From Diphasiastrum complanatum (Eukaryota; Streptophyta; Lycopodiopsida; Lycopodiales; Lycopodiaceae): a stretch of DNA of 64,000 nt. A program made the position numbers and the translations under genes. The DNA lies in NCBI GenBank assembly GCA_029204225.1, contig CM055095.1, positions 68,915,039-68,979,038 of the forward strand, given 5' to 3'. The first letter of the stretch is position 1. Each line of letters starts with the position of its first letter. Below are positions 1 through 12,275 of the stretch, piece by piece. Below the pieces are notes generated by a model. The model had not been told where the DNA came from and ran no database searches. It saw nothing but the letters and a program-made list of their open reading frames with translations.

Positions 1-422
1 ACACAAATTATGATCCTGCAAATTAAAATCACATGAATAGATTAAGATCCTATAAATCAAGGCAGCATGAACTAGTAAGCATGAAACATAAATCAAGATT
101 CTGCGAATTAGAGTAGCATCAGCTGGTAATCATGAAACATAGACGAATGGTCACACATGCACACACATTCTAAACCCTAAAACCTAAACACACATGAGAG
201 AAAAAAAAGAAAGAACATAGTAGAGTGTTAATCAAAATTCCCGAACCGTACGATTATGTCCTATTCCAAATGTCACCAAATGCTCCCTCCCTATGGCGTT
301 TGGGCTTTCTCGTGGAACTTATCGTCCAACAAGGAACATTTGAAGCACGCCTTCATTGGAAGAAAACAAGGGCTACACACCTTCCTAGAATTGGGAGTAT
401 TGGTTACCTTTAACTCTTTTAA

Positions 423-508
<86 letters not shown>

Positions 509-959
509 AATCTCTCACACTCTATTTCTAAGCATGAAACATAACCAATACACAACACATAAATTATGATCCTGCAAATTAAAATAACATGAATAGATTA
601 AGATCCTATAGATCAAAGTAGCATGAACTAGTAAGCATGAAACATAAATCAAGATTCTGCGAATTAGATAACATGAATTGGTAATCATGAAACATAAGAA
701 AATGGCATCATACACGCACACGCACACTGTAAACCCTAAAACCTAAACACACACGAGGAGAAAAAAAAGAAAGAACATAGTAGAGTCCTAATAAAAATCC
801 CCGGTTATATTTATTCTAGAATGTCACCACATGCTCTCCTTACGACGTTTGGGCTTTCTCGTGGAACTTATCATCCAACAAGAAACATTTGAACCACGTC
901 TTTATAGAAGAAAACGAGGGCTACACATTGCTAGAGTTGGGAGTGTTGGTTACCTTTAA

Positions 960-987
<28 letters not shown>
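1..987. repeat. Tandem duplication of ~550 bp, two units each ending in a (TC)n tract
   Basis: Unit 1 (about 1-506) and unit 2 (about 551-987) align over almost their whole length. Each starts near AAATTATGATCCTGCAAATT, passes through TAAACCCTAAAACC, continues through GGGCTTTCTCGTGGAACTTATC and ends in TC repeats. The TC tract is 425-506 (about 41 repeats) in unit 1 and 961-986 in unit 2. The units differ by scattered substitutions, so the duplication is not recent. Unit 2 runs directly into a copia reverse-transcriptase fragment, so the repeated block may be part of that element. No gene is supported inside the units. Confidence 0.85.
425..506. repeat. (TC)41 microsatellite
   Basis: Uninterrupted TC dinucleotide run. 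Open frames across it (Ser-Leu or Glu-Arg repeats) are artefacts of the repeat. Confidence 0.98.
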
Positions 988-990
<3 letters not shown>

Positions 991-1987
991 GTAGATCAAT
1001 TCTTTGTCATCATCACACTCTACGTGGATGATACATTGCTATTCAGCAACAATATTCGACTGACAAATGATACCACGAGGACGCTATCCCAAGAATTCGG
1101 GATGACAGATCTTGGAGAAACACATTATTGTCTTGGGATTCAAATCTACAAAGATAGAAATCAAAGACTTCTCTACATCACCCGACAAAGGTACTTTCAT
1201 AATTTGTTGATGAGATTCAATTTTATGAATTGCAAGTTTGTGCATAATCCCATGGATCTAGATCTAAATGATCCAAGGAATAATGCCCTCGGACCAATGA
1301 GGAGAAGGCCGAAATGAAGGGATACCCAATTATCAAATCCCTGATGTATGCAATGATCTCTACCATCCCAAATCTTGCATACGCCATCAATTACTTGTGC
1401 CAATACATGACCAACCCTGGTATGATCCACTAGAAAGCTCTTTTTAGAGTAATCAGATATGTACAGGCTACTATCAACCTATGTATCTGCTATGGTGATG
1501 TTGATTCATTCGATATCCATATACCTTATGAATATATATATGCAAATTGGGCAGACGATCTCAACACCAGAAGATCGATTTGTCTTCTTGCTTAATAATG
1601 GTCCAATATCCTGGAACAGTAAAGAATAGACCTCCATTGTAATGTCATCCACCGAATTTGAATACAGTACAGCCTCTCAAGCTACCAAAGAGACAATTTG
1701 ATTGAGAAACTTATTGTCTAATATTGGTCTCAGGCAGTCTGCTCCAACAATGAGACATTGTGACAATCAGAGTGTTATCTCATTATCGATCAATCCAAGC
1801 ACATCAAAATAAAATATCCTACATCAGGAGCAAGATACTCAATAAGGAGGTAAGTCTGAAATTTTTTAGAACCTAGTACATGGCAGCCAACATATTCATG
1901 AAAGGATTAAATCTAGAAACACACAAGAATTTTTGCGCTATCTTGAATTTTCAAATCAAGGCATTAAGAATCCAGATTAACGGGGGG
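988..1987 (+). pseudogene. Ty1/copia pol fragment (reverse transcriptase to RNase H), decayed
   Basis: The frame from about 988 to 1317 shows the copia reverse transcriptase core: YVDDTLL (the YVDD polymerase box), then FGMTDLGETHYCLGIQI and a run ending in NPMD, typical of the copia RT thumb. Downstream, in other frames and with stops, are remnants of the connection and RNase H regions (ISTIPNLAYAI near 1350, WADDLNTRRS near 1550). No gag, protease or integrase is present. The fragment ends at a polypurine tract (CGGGGGG, 1981-1987) followed by TGTTGG, as expected at a 3' LTR. Frameshifts and stops make it non-functional. Confidence 0.85.
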
Positions 1988-2690
1988 TGTTGGATTTCTA
2001 TCCTCATCACTACCCTTATCTTTCATCTAATCTAGGATCCATTCACTCGCTATTTGTAAATACTTGTACAGTTGCACACTCTATATGAATTACACAATGT
2101 TTTCTAACAATTTCAAATATACAAAAATATTTGTGACGGAGTCCTTGACAACATGAAACGTTGTCAGACCTACCTCAACCTATTCATGCATTTCACGCTA
2201 CATGTCAAGAACAATTCGACGACTTTGACTTTCGACACTCCAGACATACTACCACACTCGAATTTTCCATTCGGCCACAACGACTATTTGTCAACCTTGG
2301 ACCTGATTCAGAGCTCATAAGCTGGTTTCTTTGTCACTCTCAAGTCAGAGTTGCTCAAAGGTGCTAACCATACTATCATCGTGACCAGGGCAATGCATAT
2401 CCCAACAAACTCAAATACTGTCCAAAAAGTGACTGAAAACAACACATAGTGGATTAATCTAATTTGCAATGTATAGACTTAACCATTCTTTTAATTAGTT
2501 AACCATGCTATACAAATACCCATCAAATTATCAGTTGTGAGGTTAGAATCTTGAATTGAATATTGAACACTCATAGAGTTGACTCAGTGATTGAACATCC
2601 AAAGCACAACTGTTCTATTCTTTCTCTCTGTTACTACAGAGTATTGCCTTAGAAAGAACACAACTCTTTCTACATTCAGACTGTTATCAT
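1988..2690 (+). mobile_element. Probable 3' LTR of the copia fragment
   Basis: The sequence begins TGTTGGATTT immediately after the polypurine tract, which fixes the 5' end. The 3' end is not certain because no partner LTR is in the window; about 2690 is a guess. No supported coding region lies between 1990 and 2880. Confidence 0.5.
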
Positions 2691-2929
2691 TCACAACTAA
2701 TTAATATTCATTCCATAATTTGAGTCATGCATATTCTAATTGAATGCTTATGTTATTCATGTTCAAATAGATTCATGCTCACAGATAGATTATTCATAGA
2801 TTTAAACTATTCGTGTGACTGGTAGCATAAGTTGAATTCGTTATTCTAATCATTGTTCCTAGATGCTTTACGCTTTCGCACATAAAATCTATAACTTAGT
2901 GAATCTGGTGCATGGCTATTGGAATCGAG

Positions 2930-3480
2930 GTCTTTTGATCCAGTGACTTTGAAGTTGGAGTGTTATCAAAGTCCATGCTAAAACTACTTGAAGAGGGAGT
3001 GTAAAAGATTCAAAGTTTTTGATCATATTTGCTATATTTTCATATTTGACAAATTGAGGCCAACTATGTTTTAGACTTAGAGTTTGACTTTTAAAAGTTC
3101 ATTGGTCTAAATTTCATTTGAATAGATACTTTTTGAAAGTTAGAAGGCGAGTTCGAGTATATTTCAATTTGAATGTTGGGTGCTTTGAATCTAGACCCAA
3201 AAATAGTAGGGTTGGCCAAGTGGCCAATTGGCCAAATAGGGTTTGGACCTGTTATAAAAGGATGTAACTCATGGAGAGACATATCTTCTCTCTTCTCTAT
3301 CTCATTTCATGCTTATATATGGTTCTCTTGGGTTCTACTATCAAATGGTGCACTATACTTGTGATTGCATGCAATTCTATGTGTAGAATGATCTATATTT
3401 GTTATTTTTGGATCCACACGTGTGAAATATAATAGCTTGATGGTTCTGTACGGACAACAATAGTACTTTATCATTTAATT
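2930..3480 (+). mobile_element. Copia 3' end plus LTR fragment
   Basis: The bases just before 3000 encode LLEEGV-stop and the purine tract AAGAGGGAG, then TGTAAAAGATTC. The intact-LTR copia at 28391-34721 ends the same way (EEGV-stop, GAGGGAG, TGTGAAAATT), so this is the 3' junction of a related element with its LTR starting at 3000. A CACACGTGTG palindrome occurs near 3417, as in the other LTRs of the window. The LTR's 3' boundary was not found; the sequence passes into an opposite-strand gag fragment. Confidence 0.6.
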
Positions 3481-3782
3481 CATGTTTGATCAAGTTCTAT
3501 TAGAGTTTGCATCTCATTTTGTGTGTAGATGCTGTATTTTTCTACATTCGTGAAACTGGTAGAGTATCTTCTTTTGTAACCAAAGATCAGGGACATGGAT
3601 TGGATCCTAAATGATCTGAAATCCTTCACTCTCTTGTCATACCTCACTTGATCTTGTTGTACCAAGGGTCTCTCCTCCAACCCTACAACAATGTCCATCA
3701 ACTCATGCATTTCAAGAAGTTTTAGAAACTTCTCCAAAAAGCTAGATAACTTGACCAGTTTCAATGTATCTCTTCTAACCAA
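3480..3782 (-). pseudogene. Copia gag fragment
   Basis: The upstream part of this minus-strand frame reads LLEMHELMDIVVGLEERP, which closely matches the gag start of the copia at 30218 (LLELNELMDIVAEIEERP). After about 60 residues the similarity stops and the frame continues into unrelated sequence, so only the first part of gag is retained. It is inverted relative to the neighbouring LTR fragment, which indicates rearrangement or nested insertion. Confidence 0.7.
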
Positions 3783-6290
3783 TTAGAGTAGGTTTAAGTT
3801 TAACCTAATCCACCTATATACTTGCTAAACATTGTAAGGATACTATTTTTAGTTCTTATTGACATAAATAAATGTATCTCTAAGTTGAAAATTCACTTTG
3901 GCCTCCAAATTTCCAAATTAGATAACTTAAGTAGTTGACAAGTTTTTACAGATGAGTGTCAAACCTGATCCGTATTGGCCCTTTGAGTCCTTTCGAATCC
4001 TTAATAAGCACACAATCAAGTTTACTCATGCAAGACTCCCTCTTAATGAACAAATCATAAAAGATATAAGACGACTCCTCTTGACTAGCTTGCCTATCAA
4101 GCATCTCAATTCTATCCAACATATAATTATTTGATCTACCTATAAATCTTGAATCCATTGTTTGACATTATGATTATTTTTCTTATTGTTGCTTGCTAGT
4201 GTCAATTGTTGTACTATAGGATTCTGAATTACTTTCAATTTGAGATCAAACTATTTGGTAATTGCTGAAGCTATTCTTGATGTTGTTTGTTTAGCTTTTT
4301 AACTTGCTTCATCAATAATTGAGTGGATGAATTTGAAGTAGTTAATGATAATATATAAGCTTGAGTGAAAACATATGGTGTGGAACCATGATAAGATTCA
4401 TCATCTGATATTTCATCCTCCTCCCTTACAACATCTTCCACAGCTTTTTGTAATTTAGTGTCATGCTTTCTTGTTTTAGGTTCTTGATTGATGCTTTTAA
4501 GAAAACTGGCTAGTAACCACATTATCACGAAAATGTTTCGAAGCTAGGAGAAGATTTGATAAAGTTTCTTAGAAGGATCAATCATCACTTTGGCCAAGGT
4601 TACCTTCTTTTAGAAATACTCGAAATCTGAAATCACTTTTGAAGGAGTAGTCTCGATTGTAACTAATGTTCGCAGACTTGCTAGAAGATCTAAAATGATT
4701 ATCTAAGGTCTAGCAAAAGTTATGTGAGGGTTTGTTGTGTGAAGGTTCTTAGAAGCAAATGTTCCTACCACGACGATTTTTTTTTTTTGAAAAATACTTA
4801 AAAATTGAGCTAACCTTTGTAGAGTTCATTGATGGCCATTCACAGTGTGATACAACTACAATAGGGTTGGACAGAATTTAGAGCACCATTTATTACAAAA
4901 TTTTGAAATTGGAGAGGGTTCTTTGGCATTAAGGATTCTTTTTGGCTAATTAACCTTCACAAAGAGTTCAAAACTGATAAGGAACATCATTGACTTAGAA
5001 GAAGTCTAAAACATCAATCTAGAGGTGTATGAAAGTTAATTAACCAGTTATGAGCTCTTTGATTTTTCTATTGATTTTTTACAAATGTTTTTTTTATTTG
5101 TTTTGTGGTCTTTAAAGTTTTTCGGAATTGGTAGGGAACCAACCTTCGCCCTTACAAGATTTTATAAATTCCTAATCACGATACACAGATTAACTCTACT
5201 TCACCACACTAACCATCAGGCTCAACAATACTGCCTAAAAGGGTAGCTTGCTTCTTCCTCTCTCCTCTCCTCTTTTTAAAATAGTAAAAATTGAAACACG
5301 CGATCATAAAATAATAGAAAGCACAAAACCATAAGAAGATGAGAGAGAAATAGAGATTTAAGAGGCAAGGATCCCCAAATTGCAATTTAGAGTCTTCTCT
5401 TTTGAAATTCCTTGATTGAACATCCAAATGAAGTACAATTGATGTCTTATTTTATAGTTGGGGAATAACGTTGACCCCTTCTTCCTATTTTCTAATATTT
5501 GCTTCCCTTATCTTTCAGAATTTAAAAAAACAATGTGGAAAACACCCTTTGGTATTAATCTTAAGGTCACTTTTAGGCCTCTCAATATTTTAATTACACT
5601 ATGGCCCAAAGTTTTTATATTTCTAACCTATAAAATAAATCAACCATGGGTTGGACTTGCACATGCTGAGTGCCAGAGCCCCCACACTTATTATTCTAAC
5701 TACATCGAGTTGTCTTGCCAAATGCCCAGCAATGTATTTTTTAACAACCAGTGATTCAAGGTTTCACAAAATAAATTGCAAGAACCACTACCGCCTAGTA
5801 AGGAGGAGGTCAAGTGCTTCATAAATGAGTTGCATAAGGTCTTGAGAAGAGGAATTCCGAATCACCCATATTCAAGATCAATTAAAAGACTACCAACAAA
5901 AATTGAAAAAGTATTATAGCAACAATCTAGACTACATTTTTTTGAACTTCTCATTTTCATCTTTTTCAAGTTACTCATCTTCGAACTCAACATGAAGCTT
6001 GAATTTCTTATCAACTTAGGAGGACAAAATACAAGGAAAACGTCTTATTGTCATCATGTCAAAGCTACAAATCTATACAGTTAAAATGAGAGGTTAAAAA
6101 TATCAATTTTAAATAATGAGGAGTTAAAAATATCGATTTTAAATAATGAGTTAAAAAATTCAATTTTAAATATCTCGTCAAATCTAGAGCATAATGAACT
6201 TAATAGAAAAAAGTAAAAAAAAAAATAGTGTAGTGAATTGATTTGTGAAAATTAGTCATTATAGCTCGGGCCTTGAGGTCATAATTTTTT
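3783..6290. other. Intergenic; no recognisable gene
   Basis: AT-rich sequence with short open frames on both strands (for example minus 4528-4271, an acidic peptide with EDEISDDES). None has a recognisable domain, a duplicate elsewhere in the window, or supporting splice signals. I see no convincing gene or structured RNA. Confidence 0.5.
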
Positions 6291-6299
6291 TTTTTGTGC

Positions 6300-6640
6300 G
6301 TACATGTTAAGCAACTAGTGGTTGGCAATGCCATTTATGGAACTGAGCTCCTTAGATGTCACTACAAAGTGCTCAAAATTTGAGCTTGCACCTTTCCGGT
6401 GAACAAGTCAACAAGTTTACCCATACACTCAATTGTAATTTGCATACATTATTAAGTAACTAAAGGTTATTATATACAACATATATATAACTTGGTGGTG
6501 GTTATTATATACAACCTGGCCAAGCCATTTAAAGAGATGGGCTCATTAAGTGTCACTACACAATGGTATGCTAGATTTAAGACTTCACCTTTTGGTGGCA
6601 GTCAACAACTATACTTATACACCTCATTGAGATGGACGGG
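6300..6640. repeat. Imperfect direct repeat, two ~115 bp units
   Basis: The unit around 6310-6420 (GGCAATGCCATTTATGGAAC, then TGTCACTACAAAGTG, then GTCAACAAGTTTACCCATACAC) recurs at about 6515-6635 (GGCCAAGCCATTTAAAGAGA, then TGTCACTACACAATGG, then CAACAACTATACTTATACAC). The units are clearly diverged. They sit just outside the outer end of the large inverted repeat. Confidence 0.65.
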
Positions 6641-6953
6641 CAGTAAATATATTGAAAGGATCTCTGGAAAGTGTCTTGAAAGGGTGAACAAAAAAATGTT
6701 CATAAAGTTCCACGTACATTACTTGAATAAATGTTAAGAAAGTTCCATGTATCATAAACAAGAAAGAAAGAACAAGAAAAAAAAAAGAGGTCGTACTCAC
6801 ATGTAACATGTACCAATAACAGGAAAGACCAGCACGTCCAGAGTCCAGATTGAATCAGCTGAGTCCTCATGAATTGGTTACTGGGTATTTGAGGAAGGGC
6901 GCGGCGTTGTGATTTTGCAGCAGAAGATAATTAGAAAGAGGTGAGGGGGAGAC

Positions 6954-8520
6954 ATGATGACGGATCGGGGCTCTGGTTTGAAGGAACCTTTGATGGCCAG
7001 AGAGGAGCCATCGGACCTCCGATCCACCACAAATTTACAGTACGCTGGGAACGGAGGATTCAACTATGGCGCTGAGAAAGACGATACAACGTTGAACGTG
7101 CTCTGCAAAGCAAATTGGTTATGGGGGGGAATTGGGACGCAACTAAGGATTGCGTTGCCAATGATCTGTGTGAATTTGCTTTGGTATTCACTGACTGTTG
7201 TGTCGATCATGTTTGTTGGGCACTTTGGTGCACTTGCGCTGTCCAGTGCCTCCCTGGCCAACTCCATCGCAAGTGTTACGGGCACAAGCCTGCTAATGGG
7301 AATGGCTTCCGCATTAGAGACCATGTGCGGGCAGGCTTACGGAGCCAAACAGTATCGCATGCTGGGTATTTTTCTTCAACGTGCCTTGCTGGTTTTATAC
7401 CTTACAAGCCTACCTATTGCTGTTTCGTGGTGGAACATGGCTCAAGGCTGTTGGGCAGGACCCTGAGATCGCAGTTGCAGCGGAGGAATACGCCCGGTGG
7501 CTGATTCCGACCTTGTTTGCATATGCATCTCTTCAACCCTTGTTGAAATTCTTGCAAACACAGAGTGTCGTGTTGCCGATGGCATTGATCTTACTGACCA
7601 CGTTACTTCTCCATATCCTCCTCTGTTGGCTGATCATCTTCAAGTTGGGCATGGGATTTCGCGGGGCAGCCATCTCCCTCGGCATTTCGAATTAGCTTAC
7701 TGTTGTGCTCCTGGCTTCCTATGTGAAATTTTCACCTCGATGCAAAACGACTTGGACATCTTTTTCAAGGGAGGCTTATAATGGATTGGGAAGTTTCTTC
7801 AAGCTGGCTATCCCCTCCGCGGTCATGCTATGCTTGGAGATCTGGTCATTCCAAGTACTTGTGATTCTCTCAGGACTGTTGCCAGATCCTCAGCTGCAAA
7901 CATCTACCTTCACTATCTGTCTGACGAATCTGATATTCATGTACATGGTGCCATTTGGCCTTAGTGCTGCAGTCAGTACTCGTGTGTCGAATGAGCTTGG
8001 AGCTGGCCACCCACAAGCCGCGAAGTTTGCAGTGAAAGTTAACGTCGTAATGGCGGTGTTGGAAGGTATTGTGATGGCAATTCTGCTACTGTTGGTACTG
8101 CACAATGTTGATGGCCGGGCCTTCTCAAACGATGCCAAGGTTGTCGAGTACGTATACCAATGTATGCCCTTCCTTGCAGCACTTGTATTCATGGATGCCA
8201 TCCAAGGTGTTCTTTCAGGCGTGGCGAGGGGATGCGGCTGGCAATATCTTGGAGCGTACACGAACCTGGGGTCGTTCTACATTCTGGGATTGCCGTGCGC
8301 AACCACATTAGCCTTCGTCTTCCACTCCAACGACTTGGGGCTGTGGATAGGAATGATTGTGGGGATGGCAATCAAGACTGTTACTCTTTTCTTAATCACT
8401 CTGTTCACAGATTGGGACAAGCAGGCCAAGAAAGCAATGGAACGAATCGACTCATCTGCAAGCACAAAACTGCCCATGGAATCAAATGACGGTCAAAAAG
8501 AGGATATCCTTGTCTGTTAA
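6954..8520 (+). pseudogene. MATE/DTX efflux transporter, left copy, broken
   Basis: This is a plant multidrug-and-toxin-extrusion family transporter, a 12-helix membrane antiporter that exports organic cations or secondary metabolites. The N-terminal frame (6954 to about 7440) has the first MATE half, with LANSIASVTGTSLLMGMASA and ETMCGQAYGAKQY. The second frame (about 7440-8520) has GQDPEIA, VSNELGAGHPQAAKFAV and GVARGCGWQYLGAYTNLGSF. The two frames are joined by a one-step frameshift between WWNMA and LKAVGQDPE. A TAG at 7693-7695 replaces the TGG (Trp) of the right copy. Total length (about 520 codons) fits the family. There are no introns, unlike most plant DTX genes, so a retrocopy origin is possible. 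The ATG at 6954 follows a G-rich leader and gives a typical acidic N-terminus. Confidence 0.9.
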
Positions 8521-9280
8521 ATGAAGAGAGGAATGGAATTATCTGTGGACCTCCTAGTTGGCTTACAATGTAAGTGAGAGACAACCCAGTGTATTTCTAT
8601 CACTTTGGATGCACTCTATTAATAACGATAACAGATCCAAATCAGTAACCTTCTTTCTCACACACTTCTAAAAGTTGAAACCTTTAATTTTGCCTTCAAC
8701 ACTGAGGCCACCTTATGTCTATTGACAGCACTCATTTGGGCTGATTGGCTGACAATGATTAGTTTTTAAAAGAACTTCATAATTTAGAGTATGTTCTAAC
8801 TTCTATTTTGATGGTGTGCAAGCTTAGATCTTTAATGGACTAAAATCGTTTCAATCTGAGATATTACGCTGTTTTTTTTGCACTGAGTTCTTTCATATTA
8901 CAATGAGTACTTCAAGCATTAATACGTGATAAATGCAATTCAACTCAGGGTTAGTTGAGGGTTAGTTGTCATATGGCTGTGAAAGTAGATGTGACGGGTG
9001 TTAAAAGAAAATCAATTTAGTGGTGGGTGGTAAAAAACTGTATAGCTTAGAGAATATTGTAACAAAATACTGATTTTGACATGTAACAACAGCAGTATGT
9101 GTGCAGCTAGACTGAAGTATATGTAGATGTTTTGAGATCAATGAATTTACACTTCCTGTTTTGGATGACCACACACACGCATTTGTTCGTATGCTTTGTA
9201 CTTTGCATTATCTATGTCATTACCTGTATGTCTTTGACATTTTCTGATATTGTGAAGAATGTATAAAAGCTTTATCATGG
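8521..9280. other. MATE 3' flank, no gene seen
   Basis: This stretch is nearly identical to 48660-49423 in the right arm. It presumably contains the 3' UTR of the MATE gene. No coding region or RNA gene was recognised. Confidence 0.6.
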
Positions 9281-9369
9281 GTTATGGTCCCACAAACCGT
9301 GAAGGGGCACAATGCATGTAACGATTTTGCAAAGCAAAGTAATTAAGTGCATAGCTTGTCAAGTACAGA

Positions 9370-9880
9370 GCATATTTCGAGGTCTTGTTTTTTATGAAGA
9401 GAACGCTATGGCAGACTTGTAAATCTTCAATATTCAAAGATAGTCGAGAAACTGGAGGAAAACAACTATTACACATGGAATGGAGACGCTGACCAGGAAT
9501 TATTTCCGTGCAATTCAGAGCTGGTTGTGGAGATGCAAGCAAAGGAAGAAAAGGCCTACCTACTGATCTATCTTTCTTTTGGGGATCTTGTGATCTCACA
9601 AGTCTAGGGCATCGAAAGTTCCAAAGGGGTATGGGATCGATTAGAAGCAATCATGACGTCAGAGGTGTTACAAATATCTTGCTGCTACAGAGGTAGCTTG
9701 GGAATCTAAGGATGCAAGATACAGACATTATGGTGGAACACATCAAAAGGATGAAAGCTTTGGCAAGGTAGTTGTAGAATGCAGATGCTTGAGAAGATGT
9801 AGTTGGTCTATACGTTACTCAATAGCTTTCCATCTTTATACGAAGCACTTATCATGTCTTTGGAGGGATAGTGATGTAGT
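9370..9880 (+). pseudogene. Copia gag fragment, left arm
   Basis: The frame reads KIVEKLEENNYYTW, then NSELVVEMQAKEEKAYLLIYL, then GIESSKGVWDRLEAIMTS. After a frameshift it continues with MVEHIKRMKALAR. This is the usual copia gag order (short NYYTWK motif, helical core, later EHI-RMK). Stops and frameshifts are present. Compared with the right arm it lacks 42 bp between two TCCAT direct repeats just after YYTW; the right arm retains that part of gag. Confidence 0.7.
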
Positions 9881-10845
9881 TTGGATCTAGACTTTGTAAT
9901 CTACTACAAGAAAAATGTCACACAAAAGCCATCCAACTGTTGAAATTTCACAATTCTCACTTGACTAGTTTTGATAAATCCACTTGTAAATCATAATATG
10001 GCCATGATGTGGATGTCACACGTGCCAAAAGCATAGGATATAACTTTTTGATAAGTCAAATCCCTAACCTAGCTTTGGAATGGCACCTTTGGAATGAGGC
10101 CAAAATGTGCATAGATAGGCTAGAGAGATTCTAGGAGCTAAAACTAACAAGTTTTAAATTGTTTTTGGATCTTCAGATCTTGACCCCTGATTACGGTTTC
10201 CAATGACCTACTAGTTTAGATGTTAGGGTTAGATTATGATGAGTTCAAAGAAGCCCTAAAATGCTCAGATCCTAGCTACTTATGTATAAATATGTGATGG
10301 TTTTCCAATCAAATTATGCGTAAAATCGAGATCTTCTTTCATGACTAGTTTTTGTCTATCATTTGCATTAGAGAAACTTAGAGCCCGACGAGGGCCTCTG
10401 AAAAAGATATTTTTTATTTTTTTTTCTCATTTTCGTAGCCATGTGGACCAATAGAAACCTTGATATCAGGCTTCTACTTAGCGTAGGTTTTCTAAGATAT
10501 AAATAAAATAAAAACTTTTTAAATATATAAATGTTTCATCGAGCAGCATGTGGAAATGTTATTGGATGTTGAGGCATGCCCTTCTAGCTCATCACTACCC
10601 AAAAGAGGCCCAAAAATATTGAAAATGAATATGACAGATGGTTGGATTAAGAAAGTCGATGTAACATTAATGTAATTACATTGTCAAATTATGGTTTACA
10701 GGGTTAACTAGAGTTAACTCGTAGCATCAAATAGTCCAGTGTTTCAAATTTTTGCCTACACATATTTTCATATTCATAGCTTTTCACCTACGCATATTCT
10801 CAGATTCATAGTTCAGTGTTTCACATTTTGGCCTGCACATAACGA
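9881..10845. other. Non-coding flank in left arm
   Basis: AT-rich sequence matched in the right arm (47200-47995) apart from indels, one of them removing about 80 bp near 10621-10690. No gene recognised. Confidence 0.5.
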
Positions 10846-11861
10846 ATGGCACCATCAAGAAAGTTGTGCTCCTCAATCGACTTTGTGATTCTCTTCAATG
10901 AGAAAGATGACAATGGATTATGGGTGCCAAGAAAATATTTAAAAAACTCTTGGGTTCTGATGCATCAATTATCAAAAGGAACATTTCAAAATAGCAAAAG
11001 GACAAAACTATCATTTCAATCTTATTGGAAGGACAGAATTTTGGATTTCAGAACATCATCAAGAGAAAAATCTATTTCCGGAATTTTAGTCCAGGATGTA
11101 TATATGCATTCAAAGATAAATGTGCAAGGATTCAACCATCAGGATCACAAAAAAAGCAAGTGTGAGTATTGACATATTATAATACTTTGATTTTTTTGTC
11201 ATTCCTTATCATCTACTACTAAACTACCAATTTGACAATTTTTCTCTTGCATGATATAAATGAAAATTTTGGGCAAATAGTCCCAATTCAATTACTTAGT
11301 TTTGAAAGTAAGTAAATGGGTTGCTCTAGATACTGCAGTATCAAAATCATTTCGTTATAATATAAAAAATTCATCAAAGATAAGCACGGGTTCAAAAACA
11401 GTCCGAATAAGTTGATTTATTTCTTTGAATATATTTGTGGATTTTTTTTTAAGTGTCAATGTACACAAATTTCCAACAATGTTTGTATGCAAAAATTTAT
11501 CAAATAGTTTATTATCTGAAGTTATGAATGAAGGTTGGGACAAAAAATCAGCTGAAGAAATAGAATGCAGAGATAAAATGTCTTCCATGTGTTTCGCTAT
11601 CAAATAGAAAAGCAAATGTTGAGCTTATGCTTCCATTATCAAAGATGGAAAAAGAACAGGAGTAAATGGGTGCCACTCGATCCAGACTTGGAAGCCACTA
11701 GACATTCTTGGCAAAAAAATATTGAAATAATATACAATGATGCACTTTTGACATGTGTTGAGGTGGAAGAGGATTGGAGCCTAAATTGCATCAGGCAAGA
11801 ATTGTTGCTCCTACAAGATGATATACTTTCAAATTTCGGATTCATTTCAAATGGTAAACTC
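10846..11861 (+). pseudogene. Family X gene, left-arm copy (unknown function)
   Basis: I do not recognise this gene, but it occurs three times in the window. Exon 1 (10846-11161) starts MAPSRKLC, includes WVPRKYLKNSWVLMHQ and ends at a GTGAGT donor. The second block (about 11300-11560) reads AVSKSFR, then ISTGSKTV, then SLNIFVDFF and PTMFVCKNLSN. The third block (about 11600-11861) reads YQIEKQMLSLCFHYQRWKK, then EVEEDWSLNCIRQELLLL and FGFISNGKL, and ends at a GTAAGT donor. The same blocks, order and donor sites occur in the 25.9-27.2 kb copy. The last block (Leu-rich helix then FxFxxNGxxV) resembles a ubiquitin-like beta-grasp end, which is only a guess. The second and third blocks contain frameshifts or stops. 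Confidence 0.7.
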
Positions 11862-12275
11862 GTAAGTATCTATAAACACTCTATTCTTTATGTATAATTT
11901 CTTTCAAAAATTGCTCGTATAATCTTTATACAATATGTAACATACTTTGTGTTAAATTTATGCATGAGATATTGGCAAAACCATCCAACTAATGGAAAAA
12001 TACTGAGATTTATTATCAGGAAATACACGTCCATCATCGTTACTCAAGATGAAAACAATATAAAAAATTTCAATCTAGTATTGTACTATGAACACAACTT
12101 GATTGTAAGAATCTATATTGATATCAATAAAAATTCCATAAATGGGTTGTTTACATGTATGATTTTGTCACCTTTTTTGGATGGTAATATAAACACGTTT
12201 ACAGTTGAAATCCTATTCAATAATCTTATCTTTATTTTCTATATTAGTATGAGGAGCTATGATGGCAACAATCTC

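Noticed and set aside
291-518. Open frames of alternating Arg-Glu or Leu-Ser across the TC tract
   Set aside because: They are produced by the dinucleotide repeat and have no other coding evidence.
7890-8261. Open frame antisense to the MATE gene, conserved in both copies
   Set aside because: Conservation follows from the identity of the duplicated MATE coding region; no independent coding evidence.
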